From assembly GCA_037389465.1 (NCBI GenBank), contig JAZARR010000077.1, positions 310,001 to 374,000 of the forward strand: a stretch of DNA of 64,000 bases. Direction: 5' to 3'. The notes beneath the pieces are model-generated. The model saw only the letters and a list, made by a program, of their open reading frames with translations, ran no database searches and had not been told where the DNA came from. Source of the stretch: Baylisascaris procyonis (Eukaryota; Nematoda; Chromadorea; Rhabditida; Ascarididae). Positions 24,500-37,009 of this stretch are shown piece after piece (positions within the stretch are counted from its first letter, which is position 1; each line of letters begins with the position of its first letter). The position numbers and the translations under genes are program-made.

Positions 24500-27400
24500 T
24501 GTTCGCAGTCCCAATGCAATTACCTCAAAATTCGATTTAAAGGCACATTGCATGTGAATACAAAATTTTTCACATATAAACGCTCCTCGTCCATCTTTTA
24601 GAGCCTATCAGGTTGTCGCAAAATTCCACAGAAACTCCTGAAGTCCTGGTAATTCAACAATGATATTTCAGAATCACAGAAAATTTCCACCCATGGTCTG
24701 TTTTCCCGTCCCCTCCATACTGGTGAATACGTAAGATCAACACTTGAAGGCTGTAGAGGTGAAGCGCTAGGGGATGAAACACTTTTAGAGACAGCATTCT
24801 TGGATTTTCAGAGCCTCAAAGCATTCATTCATTAACTTTAAAGGCAATTAGGGGTGGCATTCAGTTATGTAGAACAGCTGAGTGAACGAAGAAATACGTG
24901 AAAAACAAAACAACGAAAGCACACATCAACACATCAATGCACAACCAAATTCGACATCAAACAAACGGTCCATAAATTTGCACCATCAAATCGAGGATCT
25001 TATCACACATTAAAACGAATCAAAAATATCCAAGCTTAGAAGCAACATAGAATAAACACGATATGCTTTGCAGTGAAATCAAAAGCGATGACTAAAACAA
25101 CTTCCATTTTCCTTATAATTCAACTTTTAATTTAACCTTACAATTTTATAAGACAACAACACTCCTTAGCGATAAGCTAACCCAAAGAATCAAGCGTATT
25201 AATTGATTATCTCACATTGAAGCCAATTTCATGAATATTTTCATCGTTCTTTGAGTTATCACGGTATCACTTGTAAACATAGTATGATTTCTTTGTGACT
25301 TTTGCAGCTCAAAACCATTCAAAATCAAAATTTCTAATATGCATACACTCGTTCATGCCCTCAAGTAAATTTGCATCAAGCTAGAACAGTGTCCCTATGT
25401 ATATGTGTTTTTGGTTTTTAATCAATCAGTGCAGAATGTTGAAGTATGGCTACCACCATAATAGAGAGCAAATTCCAAACTGAGCTTAAAGCAGCCATCT
25501 CGGAGTGGTCACTAGCATTGCCATCCGAAAATAAGGTCTGAATTCAATCGAAAATCGAAAACCTCAGAATTTCGTGGGCTGTCGAGCGATGTTGGAGGCC
25601 CTCAAAAATCAGCGAGCTCCGGCTCGAAGCTGTTGGACGAGTTTTAAGTGTCTCCGAACTTCAAGGCTCTCAATTTTTGAGTATCGCCGAACGAAATCAC
25701 CTTACAACTAGCACCGTTTGCGAACACTTTAAGTATTCAAGGCTGCAAAAATCTGCAACTCCCGAAAGGGGGGAGGGAGGGTGGGGAAGGTGGAGGTAGT
25801 CCTTCTATTGTTGAAAATGAGGGATACCAAAAATCATGTAGCTCAGAACTTTCGGGCTCTACATTCTTTTCTTCTAGCACAACTGCAATTTTTAGATTCT
25901 AGTTTGAACAAATATCAGCAATTTCCCTCACGCAAGTGCGTAATTTCAGATTTTTTTTAGCGTTGTAGTACCAGAACCTACCCTGGTCGGGACATGTTGT
26001 GATCGGCGGCGGTGGTATGAGGAGGACCGATTGCAGGCAGAGGGCAAGAGACGATAATCGTCTGTCGATGCCGATATGCGACAGTCCAAGCGAGATAGAA
26101 GAAGCAGTTTATGTGGGACCACCACGGCGCCCCAAACACGAATGGAACCAAGGACTAAAGACATCAAATGGGCCAAAGCCCGATTTATGTGACCCTAGAT
26201 GTCGCCTGGGGCTTCATCAGAGCACATAAGTCGATCAATGACATAATGGCAAGAACAATAAACGAGAATCGACCCTAAGAGCAAATGTGATCACTGCAGT
26301 ATGAGATCACAAGTTGGCTCTTCGGAGCCATATCGAACTGGGATCCCGCGAATATTTTCACCTTAAAGCCAAGAAGTTGCATAGTGCGAAGGCTTTCTCT
26401 GTTCGCTCGTCCGTTATAAAATTCTCATCGAAATTCACCATAGCAATTCAAACGAAATTTGTAATGCCTATGTGTTCGGACTCAATGTGCTCCGTGTTCA
26501 AAAATCACCTTTCTATCGTCTCTCTTTCTCAATCCCACCACTTATGATCCTTTATATTTCCATTTGTGGAGCTCCGGAGTTCGAATCCAAACAGACTAAT
26601 CCTTTACAGAAGAGCGAGTTGGAAAATGATGTCAAGGCGCAATGTTTTTACGATTACCTCAAATGACAAAGAAATTTGATCATTATGGATGAAATTACCT
26701 CAAATTGATCATTTGATCATTATTCTCTACCCGTCTTTTGCCCTATGCGATGGGCAAATTGAAAATATTCCCATTGAAATGCGCTCTATTTGCTCGCTAC
26801 TTATTGCTTTGGTTTACTGCTTTCAATGTGCGCCAATATTGTTTTTAATTCTTGAAATGTGGAGAGAACTATATACCCGAACCGAGTTCAATAGTTTCCA
26901 ATATATTACGACAACATTTATGTGATCTGGGAATTTCCGTCAAAGTTCCAAGGATCGTGCCGCTGTCTACTGTGCAAGTAATTATTTTTACCGCATTGTC
27001 AGCAACCGTTGGGATCGATTCGTTCCGGCAAAGCCATCAGGTGCGGATGGATTTTCACTCAACGATATCTGCTCAATTTTTTCTGATGTTTTTTTTTTTT
27101 TTTTGCTCTGTTCGTTGTTTTCTACAGGATTTGTCGTCCGTCTCAGCGCAGAACAGTTGAAAGGTCATCAATATCAGTGATTGTGTACGGAAGGCTAATT
27201 TTTGGGGCTCAATCGAAAAAAGTTCTGAGTAGACGTCCCGTGAATTCGATCGGCACTCGTATATTGGAATTCAAATGAGATTCCGAGGCTTCAAAATAAA
27301 TTTTTGACGCACTTTTGAACGAAACTTTTTGGGAATAAACACTGCTCATGAGTGGGAAATTTTGATGACGATTATTTCAGAAGTGTAAAAGCGGCCACCG

Positions 27401-29755
27401 TCGACAACATCTAACTGTAGAAATTGTGCACAATGGGGACGAGGATTCGTCCATCGGCAGCCATACATTCAACAGCTCAACAATTCATAACCATTTCGTA
27501 ATGCTGCCAAAAATTTTTTACCATCCAATGGATGCGTATTGCATGATGGACATATGCAACAACACTTATCTTATTACCATCTTCTAATATGGTTATACAA
27601 CTTATGCGTTGACAAACAATCAAATATACAGTATCTATTGATCACTGGAGAATTGGGGCAAATATCGGTGCAATCGGTATCATCAACGCATTGGCACGTT
27701 ACATCTGCGTCGCTTACTCACTTAGATGCGTTGCTGTAATCAACCACAATTAAGCATTCAATATAACACAAAGGATAAATACGCTTAAAAATTTTCACAA
27801 ATTACATACCTATGCATTGAACGAGAGATGGAACTTTACGCATTTCATGCTTATCATTCTCAACTATATTATTATATAAATTGCTCAAAAATCTTTTGCA
27901 AAAGAGAGATTTCAATAGGCTTACAAATAATGCATCACATTTTTTGATATTGCTGAAATTTATCAAGCATCTCGCAGAACTATCAAACCTCCTTTTGACA
28001 GATCCGGGGCAAATAATGCATCATCAATGAAGTGCCAAATAGTGCTATCATTGAAATGAAATTAGTCGCTTGTTTAACTCCTCTAAATATTATTGGAATT
28101 GTAGCCATCAAATTTCTTAACTCTAGCAATAATTTATTGAATTCAGTTGGAATCTTTTTTTTTCAGCTATAAACTTTTGGTCACCCTAGATTATTGTGAA
28201 TTATTTTGATACTAAATTTTGTAATATGCAAATACGAGAGAATGAATTCATGAATAGCATTATTACTTACATGCATCCCTGCCAAATCGAACGAACGTTT
28301 GCGCTCGTTTACCAAATCGGACGAATGTCTGTGCTCGTTTATCGAGTGGCCGCGATGCAGAGTACACATCACCGGCTGATAGCCGATTCTCCAATGCAGC
28401 CTCTAAAGTATACTCAATTGTTTTCAGTATCTATGCAGCATAATAAATTATACTCTTATTTCAAATAATGGTAGAGTATAGTACTGTGGTATAGTATAGT
28501 ATGGGATAATATAGAATACGTTTTTCGTATCGCAAGAATTGCCTCTCTATCGCTTATAAAATACGTTTTTCCGGCGAATTTTTTTTTGCCTTATGGGAAA
28601 GTTGTTGAACTGAACATATTAAATTTGAATTCATTTACCCGAAAGAAGATTTTCCAAGAAAAGACGATATCGTTGCGCGTATGCCTTTTGCAGTGCGTCA
28701 TCCATGCTTCTCACGTCTGAAATATTTTATATTCAGAGGTTCCTTATTCGTTGATTAATAGAATCGTCACTAACTTTTATCTAACTATTAGTCGATCACT
28801 ACTCGTTTCAAATATTCTAAATCATCTAATTACTCTTTCCAATATAACATCGTCGATTTGACGTATAGCATCTTTTTATGACCTATATAATTAAGCCGCA
28901 ATGATTCTATTGAAGCCGCGGTTTTGGCAAAAATTTTTTGGAGCTTTTTTCAACATTTTATTTCCATTTCATGCAAGTTGAATTCTTCTTTTGCCCAAAT
29001 TTCGCTCCTATTTTCCCATATTTTTCACCTATTCAATATTTATCTCTAATAAAATGTAATTTTTTCATATTCCCCGAATCAGTAGAATATTATGGCAATT
29101 TTTCATTTTGGAATATTTTTTCTCTCACTCAAACATTTTCAAGTAATTTAATTTAATTTTCCTTGTCAACTTTGAAATTTTGATTCACCATATAATATCT
29201 GATATATCAAAGATGTATTATTCTCATGCGAGATATGCGCTAATTCAATGATGTCAAGGCGATTGTGCTTTATGAAAAATTCGCTTCTGTTTGTCGATGT
29301 TTCGAGCAAAAATTACGCATTCTCTTTGATATTAGTGCGTTGCATTGTTGAACGTTATGAAGTGGCGTGATTAAATAGCGTGACACAAACGCGTCGAATG
29401 GTGGTGTTGTTCAATTATGGGAAATAGATTCGTGCGTCGAGTATGCTGTTAGTTGAGGTGAACATCTATCAAAAGGCTGAACGGAAAAGGATGCAAGCAA
29501 AGAGTCTAACGGGATATTCGAGAAATTTTGTGCATTGCTCGGTTGGCTTTGCAGTGAAATGTACGGCTGACTAGGTGAACTTCAATTAAATGTTGCTTTT
29601 ATGATCTTTTCCCGAAAAGTTTCAAAATTAAAGGCCTATGAATGCGTATGTTCTCCTGAAGGTTTCTGAGAGTATATGAAGCATTTTGTTATGGTTCGCC
29701 AATAGTACAAAGCTATTCGATTTAAAACTTTCAAATTCCTTTAAATAGCGGCTGT
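24500..29755. other. 5' flank of SGT and gene-poor stretch
   Basis: This includes the presumed SGT promoter and 5' untranslated region just above 24499, where no TATA box or trans-splice site is obvious. No gene was recognised. A GC-richer patch at 25.98-26.23 kb is open on both strands without splice context. A G-quadruplex motif at 25768-25786 is listed separately. The rest is AT-rich. Confidence 0.35.
25768..25786 (+). other. strong G-quadruplex motif
   Basis: Four G runs of 6, 3, 3 and 4 are separated by single-base loops (A, A, T), followed by more G pairs. This fits the tightest class of G4 motif. It lies in non-coding DNA about 1.3 kb upstream of the SGT start codon, on the strand opposite to that gene. 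Confidence 0.8.
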
Positions 29756-30616
29756 TTAGCAATAAGTAGCCCTACATAAAGAATGAGTTGAGCGACCACG
29801 AAGGAACTCTAAAATTGCGTAAGTTATTATTCGATACTGCGGGAAGCGAAACCGAAATGACGAAGCATTAGATATTCAAGGGAAAGCCTGTATTAGCTCA
29901 CGCTAAGAACGGGTATCTTCCGTTTACGTTGTTTGCTGCCTCTGGAGGAGCATCAAGCTGAAGGCATTGACGCGGCCCTTCAGCAGGCATAAAAATTTCA
30001 TTGGCACATGTGTCATTCAGTAGGTGTTGTTTTCTATATCATTGTCAAACATATACACGAATGTTTGTGAGGAGTGCAATCGGTAAAAAGCACCATAGCA
30101 GACAAACATTGCCAATATCAAGTAATATAACGTCAATTTTGAGCAATGCTCAGAAAAGAACTTTTCTTCTCAGTGACCATAGTGTACCTGTGATTAAGAA
30201 TTGTAGCTTTTCCAGTGTGCAGTTATGATCAAGCGAAAATATGCTGTGCGGTGGTCGCTTGCCACTAAATGTCGGTTTGAACACTATTGCGCAACGCGAT
30301 TATTCATTTTACAGTTGGTATGCGATTTCAACAAACCAAATCCACAAATTAAAAAGCGGCGTAGTGACGCGTAGAGGCTCCAAGTTATAACTGCACGATA
30401 TGCTGTCTGTACGGTGATCGAACAGCCAAATGCTGTAGAAGCTTCCGATTGCTGCTGAACATTCATTCGGAAACTTCAGGTGATTGCTGTATCGCAAAAA
30501 AAGGAACTTGTACCATTGATCTCTGGGCGCGGTTCTTTGGGTATGTTGAGCACGGAGGCGTAAGAAAACATCACAATGCATCCGAAGAAACCAAAGAAAG
30601 CGAGGGCTGAAGCCAT
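29756..30616 (-). CDS. possible small secreted protein, 109 aa
   Basis: Four minus-strand exons join in phase: 30616-30514, 30283-30188, 29977-29928 and 29836-29756 (TAA). An AATTTTCAG acceptor ends at 30626, nine bases before the ATG, which suits an SL trans-splice site. Residues 1-22 (MASALAFFGFFGCIVMFSYA at the start) look like a signal peptide or membrane anchor. The rest has four Cys, one possible N-glycosylation site (HNCTLEK), a PPEAANN stretch and a RATYC end. Introns are 230, 210 and 91 bases with GTACAA, GTACAC and GTAAAC donors. The CTGAAG acceptor of exon 3 is weak, and the plus strand is also open there, so exons 3 and 4 are the least certain. I do not recognise a family. Confidence 0.4.
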
Positions 30617-30625
30617 TTTGGTGAT

Positions 30626-31554
30626 CTGAAAATTCGCCTTGCAGCCCTGAAAGTACTGAATATATTGGAACGCTACAACAAATTTGTCTTCATATTCGCC
30701 AATGACCCGACTTTCATGAAGCAAAGCGTTTTGAACAACTTGATGTTTAATCATGGAAAAAGCGATAAATTAAGAAAGGGAAATTCAGTGAAAAATGCAG
30801 ACGGAATGAAGCGATTGCAAAATATGTGTAATTTTAGCAGTGAAAGTGGACATCAGTTAATGAGTATGTATATTAGTTTATCAGCGAAACTAAACGAAGT
30901 GATAGCGATAATGAGTGAAAAATTTAAATGCCAAAAGAAAACGATGGAGAAGCATTGCAGCGCTAAACACTTATGTATGAAAACGAAACAAATGAATAAA
31001 ATTTTTCTCAGATTGCAAGAGATGCGAATATGAAATGTATCAACTCGTTGAGGCAAAACGCAAACAAATTGCTCTAATAGATGAGTGGCTATATGTAAGG
31101 TAGACCAATCAGCTATTAATAGTGAGCCGTATAAGATAAGTCAAAGAATGTCAAGAGCATACAGGCAGATCAAACGATTGCCCAGCATGGATCGTAAGGT
31201 TAGCCCAAGGCAGAATCGCGAGAGCATAACAGAGGATTAGAGTTATTTGAATTTCAACATTATCAACTATTACAGCCAGTGGAATATCCGTTTCAAATAA
31301 CAGTCATTAGGAGATAAGAAATAAGAGAAAAAAATTGCTCATTAATTTGCAAATGCGATCTGCATTTATCTTCTCAAATTTGCAATTTCTCATTTTACTT
31401 TTATAAGCTATTGTTGATTTTTTCCTATTGCTTATTCGATTCGCCTTTGATAAGCGTATAAAAGATTTTTTCTCTTTGAGAAATTTGCGTTATTCTAATT
31501 GAAAAAAAGACAACAATTATTATACTCATCTATGTGCATACAACAATAAAGATA
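30626..31554. other. no confident gene
   Basis: A 122-codon plus-strand frame runs from 30665 to 31033 in A-rich DNA and is rich in Lys, Asn and Met. This is expected by chance from the base composition, and no splice or family support was found. The rest is AT-rich. Confidence 0.35.
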
Positions 31555-31990
31555 TCAAAAACAATTGAAGGTGAATAGGGAAACTAAGAAGAATAATGCC
31601 ATTCTGTGGAAGAATTGCGTCATGCTTGTATCATTTGCTGCAAGGTGATGGTATGGGTCAACATATTCTCGGGTGGCAATTCTCTCCAGTTTTTTCTTCG
31701 AAAATAGAGTCAGGATCAATGCCGAAGTCGACCAGAAAAGGCAGTCGAACCGATTCTATCCTTGGTGATGTCCTCCATTTTTCAGCAAGACTCTATTGCT
31801 GCTCACGAAGCTCGTGATCAGTCAGGACTGACTACGTTCCAAGACGGCTCGACCGCATTACTCGCTCCAAATGGATTTCTGCTCGTAGGACCTCAATCCA
31901 ATGACTCTCTTCCTACATTGTTTAACAAGGTGGGAAACCTCTCTTAAGAAACTGTCAATGCCTATAAACCTATACTGCTGAAAACAAGAT
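31555..31990 (+). pseudogene. decayed mariner-family transposase fragment
   Basis: Mariner landmarks appear in the correct order but in different frames. TIEGE (about 31563) corresponds to the family FTIE block. VMVW is at 31645-31656 and VRINAEV at 31709-31729. FQQD, holding the second catalytic Asp, is at 31780-31791. DLNP, holding the third, is at 31889-31900. The two Asp codons lie 100 bases apart, close to the D34D spacing of mariner but off by a frameshift. Stops and at least two frameshifts interrupt the sequence, so it cannot encode an active enzyme. The N-terminal DNA-binding region and terminal inverted repeats were not found, so this is an old, truncated copy. Confidence 0.8.
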
Positions 31991-32811
31991 TGATCCTATC
32001 AAATAACGGTAGGAAATGATACTCTTTATCTGTGCATTTGCGAAGGAGATTTCGTCTATACGCGTGCACATATTGCTATAAAGGCGCAATATAGGCGACA
32101 AAGTTGCCCATAAAAATTAGAAAATAAAAATGCTGCGCTTGAGTTTCTTTTTTTTTTTGAGAGAGAGAGAAAGGAAAGGTGGGAGACATATTTAAAAAAT
32201 CCGCTCAAACAAATCGTCAATCAGAGAGGATATTAAGCTCAAATTAATTTCTTCTACTCAAAATACGCTCATAGCTATAGTCTGTTGATTTATGCGCTTC
32301 AACTAATAAAACAAACGCCCACTGTTGAAAATGATAAAACTAGAGGAATACGAATGCATATAGCGTCGAATCGCGTGCCTAAATGGCAAGCTTTAATTAT
32401 TATGAATTAAAAACGCACTTATATTCGACAATACAATATTATTCGAATGTGAAAACTACTCGAAAATAACAACCATACCATATAATTATTGAATCAAATC
32501 AAATCGATCACATCAGTGATAGTTCTTAGTGTGAATGTTTATCTCTTGCAAATATTGGTTTCATAATTGAAGTTAAGAGGAGATTGAATTGATTGCGCCT
32601 TATAAACGACCGAAAAATATTTGACTTGTGAAAGAAAAACTCTTTTTTTTCTCTCTTCTGAGACCGTAATTAAGAACTCTCATTCATTTTCTTAATAATC
32701 AAGATGAATTTGAATGCTCTAAACATCTCATTTGCAATTTATGCAAGAGATGGTAAGCGGCATTTTTTTTTTAGCAGATCGAAATGGCTGAATTACTCCA
32801 AACCAATTCTT

Positions 32812-32913
32812 TACGATAATCGAAGATTATCGTATACGTATACCTGTATTGTGCTACCTGTGCAGGTATACGATAATCGAAGATTATCGCATACCTGCAC
32901 AGGTAGCACAATA
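32812..32913. repeat. nested palindrome; 32-bp hairpin with 3-base loop
   Basis: Arms 32847-32878 and 32882-32913 pair over 32 positions with one mismatch around a GAA loop. A separate perfect 10-bp hairpin with the same GAA loop lies at 32812-32834 and shares its sequence with the core of the large one. The block thus looks like repeated duplication of a palindrome. It could extrude as a cruciform or be transcribed as a miRNA-like hairpin. Confidence 0.93.
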
Positions 32914-34310
32914 ACATATAATCCAACCAGTGAAGCTTTCTCGATAGGTAAATACCCGGCTTGCTTCTTCTATCCTAATCAGCTGATCGGCACGCACATA
33001 TTAGTGCCTTCTGAGAAAGACAGCGTACACTAGTTGACATATAAATGTATATCAATTGCATGTGTGCAACTAATTTTACTACGCGTCACCACTTCATTGA
33101 AGCAGGAAGCGCGCAGAGTGCTTTCTCGTTCGTTTATTTTTCCTTCTTCAATTTCTACCTCAATCAAAAAAAGTGTTTCAACGTATTAGTTGAAAATGTG
33201 GCAGAATTTCATTGTTTTTTGTTTTTTTTTTTGTGTTTCACTAATGACGCTCAGTAAAATTTGATCTTTTATAGATCATAAATGCATGAATAAATAAATA
33301 AATAAATCAACAGCTGATAAATAATTAGATAAACGATTATATAAGTGAACAAATAGAGAAATGCGCAGTCAAACAAATAGACGAACCTGAAATAAGTGGT
33401 TGCTAGCAAAAGGACAGGAAGATATAGTACCATGAGCGAAATAGAGAAAAATAGAAACAAGCGGAAAAAAAAGAAGAACACAAGGTATATACAAAAGTAA
33501 AATGTCAAGAATTTGATCGATGATAAGCCACGTATCTGGCTTTCTATTCGCTTCTCGTATCATTAGATCAATACTCATCATTAATTTGTGACTGCATAAT
33601 AAAAAGTTAACCTTTAGAGGCTATACATAGAAATATTCGCATTTGCATGCAGATGACGACCTTTAAACAATCGAAACACCTCTGTCAACGGTTGGCATTA
33701 GTTCACTATAATCAAATCATATCTCTACACATATCATTTTATCATATTTCTATCTATAGCATCTAGTTATGCATTGTACTCATGGTATAATTGCTTATTA
33801 GCAAACGAAACCGATATCGATATTACAACATCGATGACCAATGAAATGAAAGAAATGAAATGCGTATTATCTGTACTCGTGAACATCATTCATTATTCTC
33901 TTTAATATTTGATACCGTTCAGTAATTTGATACCGATCAGTCGAATTTGTCATCGCCTAAGCGAATCCCTAATGGAGTGTGAAATATGCGCCGATGAAAA
34001 CCCTTATCGTTTAAAAAATAGTCATTTCATTACATCGATGAAAACTGCTAAGGAGAGCAGCTACAGACATATATCTATAATGATTTCCATAGCAATTATC
34101 GTAATCCTTACATTTTCATAGTGCTTCGTTGATTATGCAACACGCTTAAAAGCTAGCTACATGCTCTTTGATCCAGAAAGCAAAGAGACCATCCTGGGTG
34201 GACGTTTGGAGGTCCCAATTTGAAAAATGCTTGTAAAGGAACTTATCTTATATCATAATGTGAATCGATTCTTCTTATTGTTCAAGCAAAATTCAAACAC
34301 CCGTAAACAC

Positions 34311-34340
34311 ACACATACACACACACACACAGACACACAC
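34311..34340. repeat. imperfect CA dinucleotide array
   Basis: A run of CA repeats interrupted by T and G. A simple microsatellite. Confidence 0.85.
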
Positions 34341-34563
34341 ATCTCTAGGAAAGCTTAGTGGACTTCACGACTACGAGGCAGTATGCGCATTCATACATAA
34401 ATACAAATCGCTGGCCTTTCTTTTCTCATTAACTCAAATCCGTCCACCTATCGCTTCTAAATGGATTTCAATCTCAAAAGAAAATAGCCTCTTCGTATTA
34501 TAGTTCTGTCGAATTTTAATACCCAGTGGAATGTTAACGATTTCTCTAATGTCTTTCCAACAG

Positions 34564-34940
34564 ATTTTCTCGCTCGGAATGCTCACAGATTCCTTTACGA
34601 TGCATTTTTTGCAGCTTATATTGAAGCAGCATTGATGTGTAAATTATATTATCCGCGTAATTCCGCGTCAATAGTTGAAGCTGCTCTGGATAACTTCGTT
34701 GCCACCTATTCATCAATGCTTACGACCCCGCAGCTTTTAACACGGAGAGTTTTAGAGACAAAAAATTCATCTGCGTTGCAACGCATCGGCAAGGCACCTC
34801 TTGCAAACGACTCTTGTCTAAGGAATATTCCAATCCTTTTATACTCATACATTAGTATCTATTATTGCTTTGCCGTATTGACCGAGATTACCGCATCCCA
34901 AGAGTTTTACGGTATGGGATTACGGTATTCCACTTACTGA
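34564..34940 (+). CDS. possible terminal coding exon, function unknown
   Basis: A TCTTTCCAACAG acceptor is followed by 124 open codons to TGA at 34938. The same frame is open further upstream to about 34490, giving one of the longest stop-free stretches in the window. It begins with FLARNAHRFLYDAFFAAYIE and continues with SIVEAALDNFVATYSSML and LLTRRVLETKNSSALQRIGK, then a hydrophobic patch near the end. The composition is protein-like and not driven by low complexity. No preceding exon ending in phase 1 was located, and I do not recognise a family. It may be a lone exon of a gene or a transposon piece. Confidence 0.35.
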
Positions 34941-36896
34941 AGTAAATAAGCGATTCAGAAATGTTGAGAAGAGCACAGCTCGCAGCACCAATATTTGTTA
35001 GGGTTATTTTCGTTGACGCAAAACCAATTAGGTTGAAAAATGCCGAATTTGAGATCTATCTACATAGTAAGTTGAAACCGAACTATCGAAGCTCGTATGC
35101 CAAAATTAAGCATTATGACTCTAATTAGAGGCTGTAGATTTCTTTGCCCTTGAAAAATTTTTCCAAAAAAAAAAAATAAAAAGCCACAACAAAAAAATTC
35201 TAATTGGATGAGCAAATGTGATTGTTCAGCATTGTCATAATTATACATATGCCATATATTGTTCTATCACTGCCGATAAGTGAATGAATGGAGAATAGAA
35301 TTTTTTCGGATAGACAACATAATAAGATATATAGGAATCTATCATAAAATCATTTCTATTTGCGTTGTTTCTTCTTTAGAAGTTACTACAACTATGAAAT
35401 AGAATAGGCCAGCTGCATATGTAACGAAGTTCAAGATTTATATAACGTACTCAGACTCCGCTGAAGAAGAGGTCGAATCCATTCCATTAACTGAAAAAAG
35501 CGAGATAACTCCTCGACAGTCGATCACCAAGGTCGGCCTCGAGGTCAAATCAGATGCCGACTCTGGGGTGATGTGTTCACGATTTTGCCTCTACGGCTTT
35601 ATCACAGTGGCTGTTGTAGACGGATAGATAAAAAAAAAACAAACTGTAATGTAATGTTCGACAATTCAATGCTCTTAACGGACATAGTAAATATGGACTT
35701 TGCAGACTAGATTAAATTATGATATGTCACGAAACGTCTCTTAGACACTTTCCACTGTGAGAAGATTCTCAAAGTACGTTTTAAATCTATAGCTGCCATT
35801 GGGATCGGATTGCAGAGACAAAACAACCAGCTGTGACATCATGAAATAGTCCATGGTACCCTCGGGGAAACTATCGAATCATGAAAGACAGGGAACCGCT
35901 TTCTTCCCTGGAACCGCAATGGTTTCAAGGTTCAATAGTTCAGGCGCGTTCCATTCATCTACGTGTGAATTTATCAACCATGCACTGCTAAAGCAAACTT
36001 TGGGTTTGAAAATGAAAACGAGATTAATTTCTGCACAGCGGGGCAATTTCGTGCAAATTGAGAATTGAACCGACGAGACCTATTTTCAGCGAAAATATGA
36101 AAGGTGACCAATGGGTCTAAAGGGTGCCAAAATCATTTAATGACAAGTGAAAATATTGTCTGCAGACGTTCTGGGCAGATGCTCTATAAATGATCTACTG
36201 CAACTCCTCGACTCGTCTTTAATTTCTGTTTAGTTCCGATGAGTTCTACTGTGAACAGTATGAGGTCTGTTGAGTGTATAACGTTAACAGATAGAATATA
36301 ACTTACCTTAGTTGAATTATGTTGTGTAGCAGTTGAGCTACTATGCAGCAAGTTAGAAGTGACATTAGCCTGTAACACTAACAATCAGCTTGGAACTGAG
36401 ACCAATACAGAAACTGCCAACTTCTGATGTATAACTCATAATTTACACTATTATTTTTCTTGTAATTCACTGGAAGATGTGCAAAACAAAAAATGAAATT
36501 CAAAATAAAAAATGCCTATGACATGAGAGGTGAGCAAAGCAATGGCGAAGCAAAGCACAAACGGTCCTTTTATATCTTCTCAGACGGCATCAGCTCTTGT
36601 TATCGCGAAAATGAAGTTAAGTAGGTGCCTCGCAACTGCTTCCTATTTTTCTTAAAGCTGCAATTTTTTTTCGATGCCATATTTGCGACGAATTTTGAAT
36701 AGCGTTCACGCCATACTAAAGCGTCGTCATATAGGAAAGAGCGGAAAGCGGAAGTGGCATACTCCCGCCCACAAAATCCTACGTAAAACATAGACAACTC
36801 TAACTAATGCATCTAGCGGAACACCCTTGAATCTGATTGACTGCATAGTAAAACAGTATCCATCATCATAAGTAAACCAGTGAAGCAACGAAGCAT

Positions 36897-37009
<113 letters not shown>

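Larger units (their letters stand above)
31991..34563. other. non-coding stretch with hairpin
   Basis: No supported gene. It holds GA-rich and poly-T tracts, the long hairpin at 32847-32913, an AATA array near 33289-33307 and a CA-rich array at 34311-34340. Confidence 0.35.

Noticed and set aside
25946..26229. Opposed open frames in a GC-rich patch, suspected retrotransposon end
   Set aside because: No conserved transposon motif could be matched.
29886..29995. Plus-strand frames with GKPVLAHAKNGYLPF and EEHQAEGIDAALQQA
   Set aside because: They look protein-like but overlap a minus-strand exon with matching phase and a canonical 91-base intron. Not certain; the strand should be tested.
30665..31033. 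122-codon plus-strand frame rich in Lys, Asn and Met
   Set aside because: Composition follows the A-rich strand, and it runs against the better-supported minus-strand exon with an SL-type acceptor.
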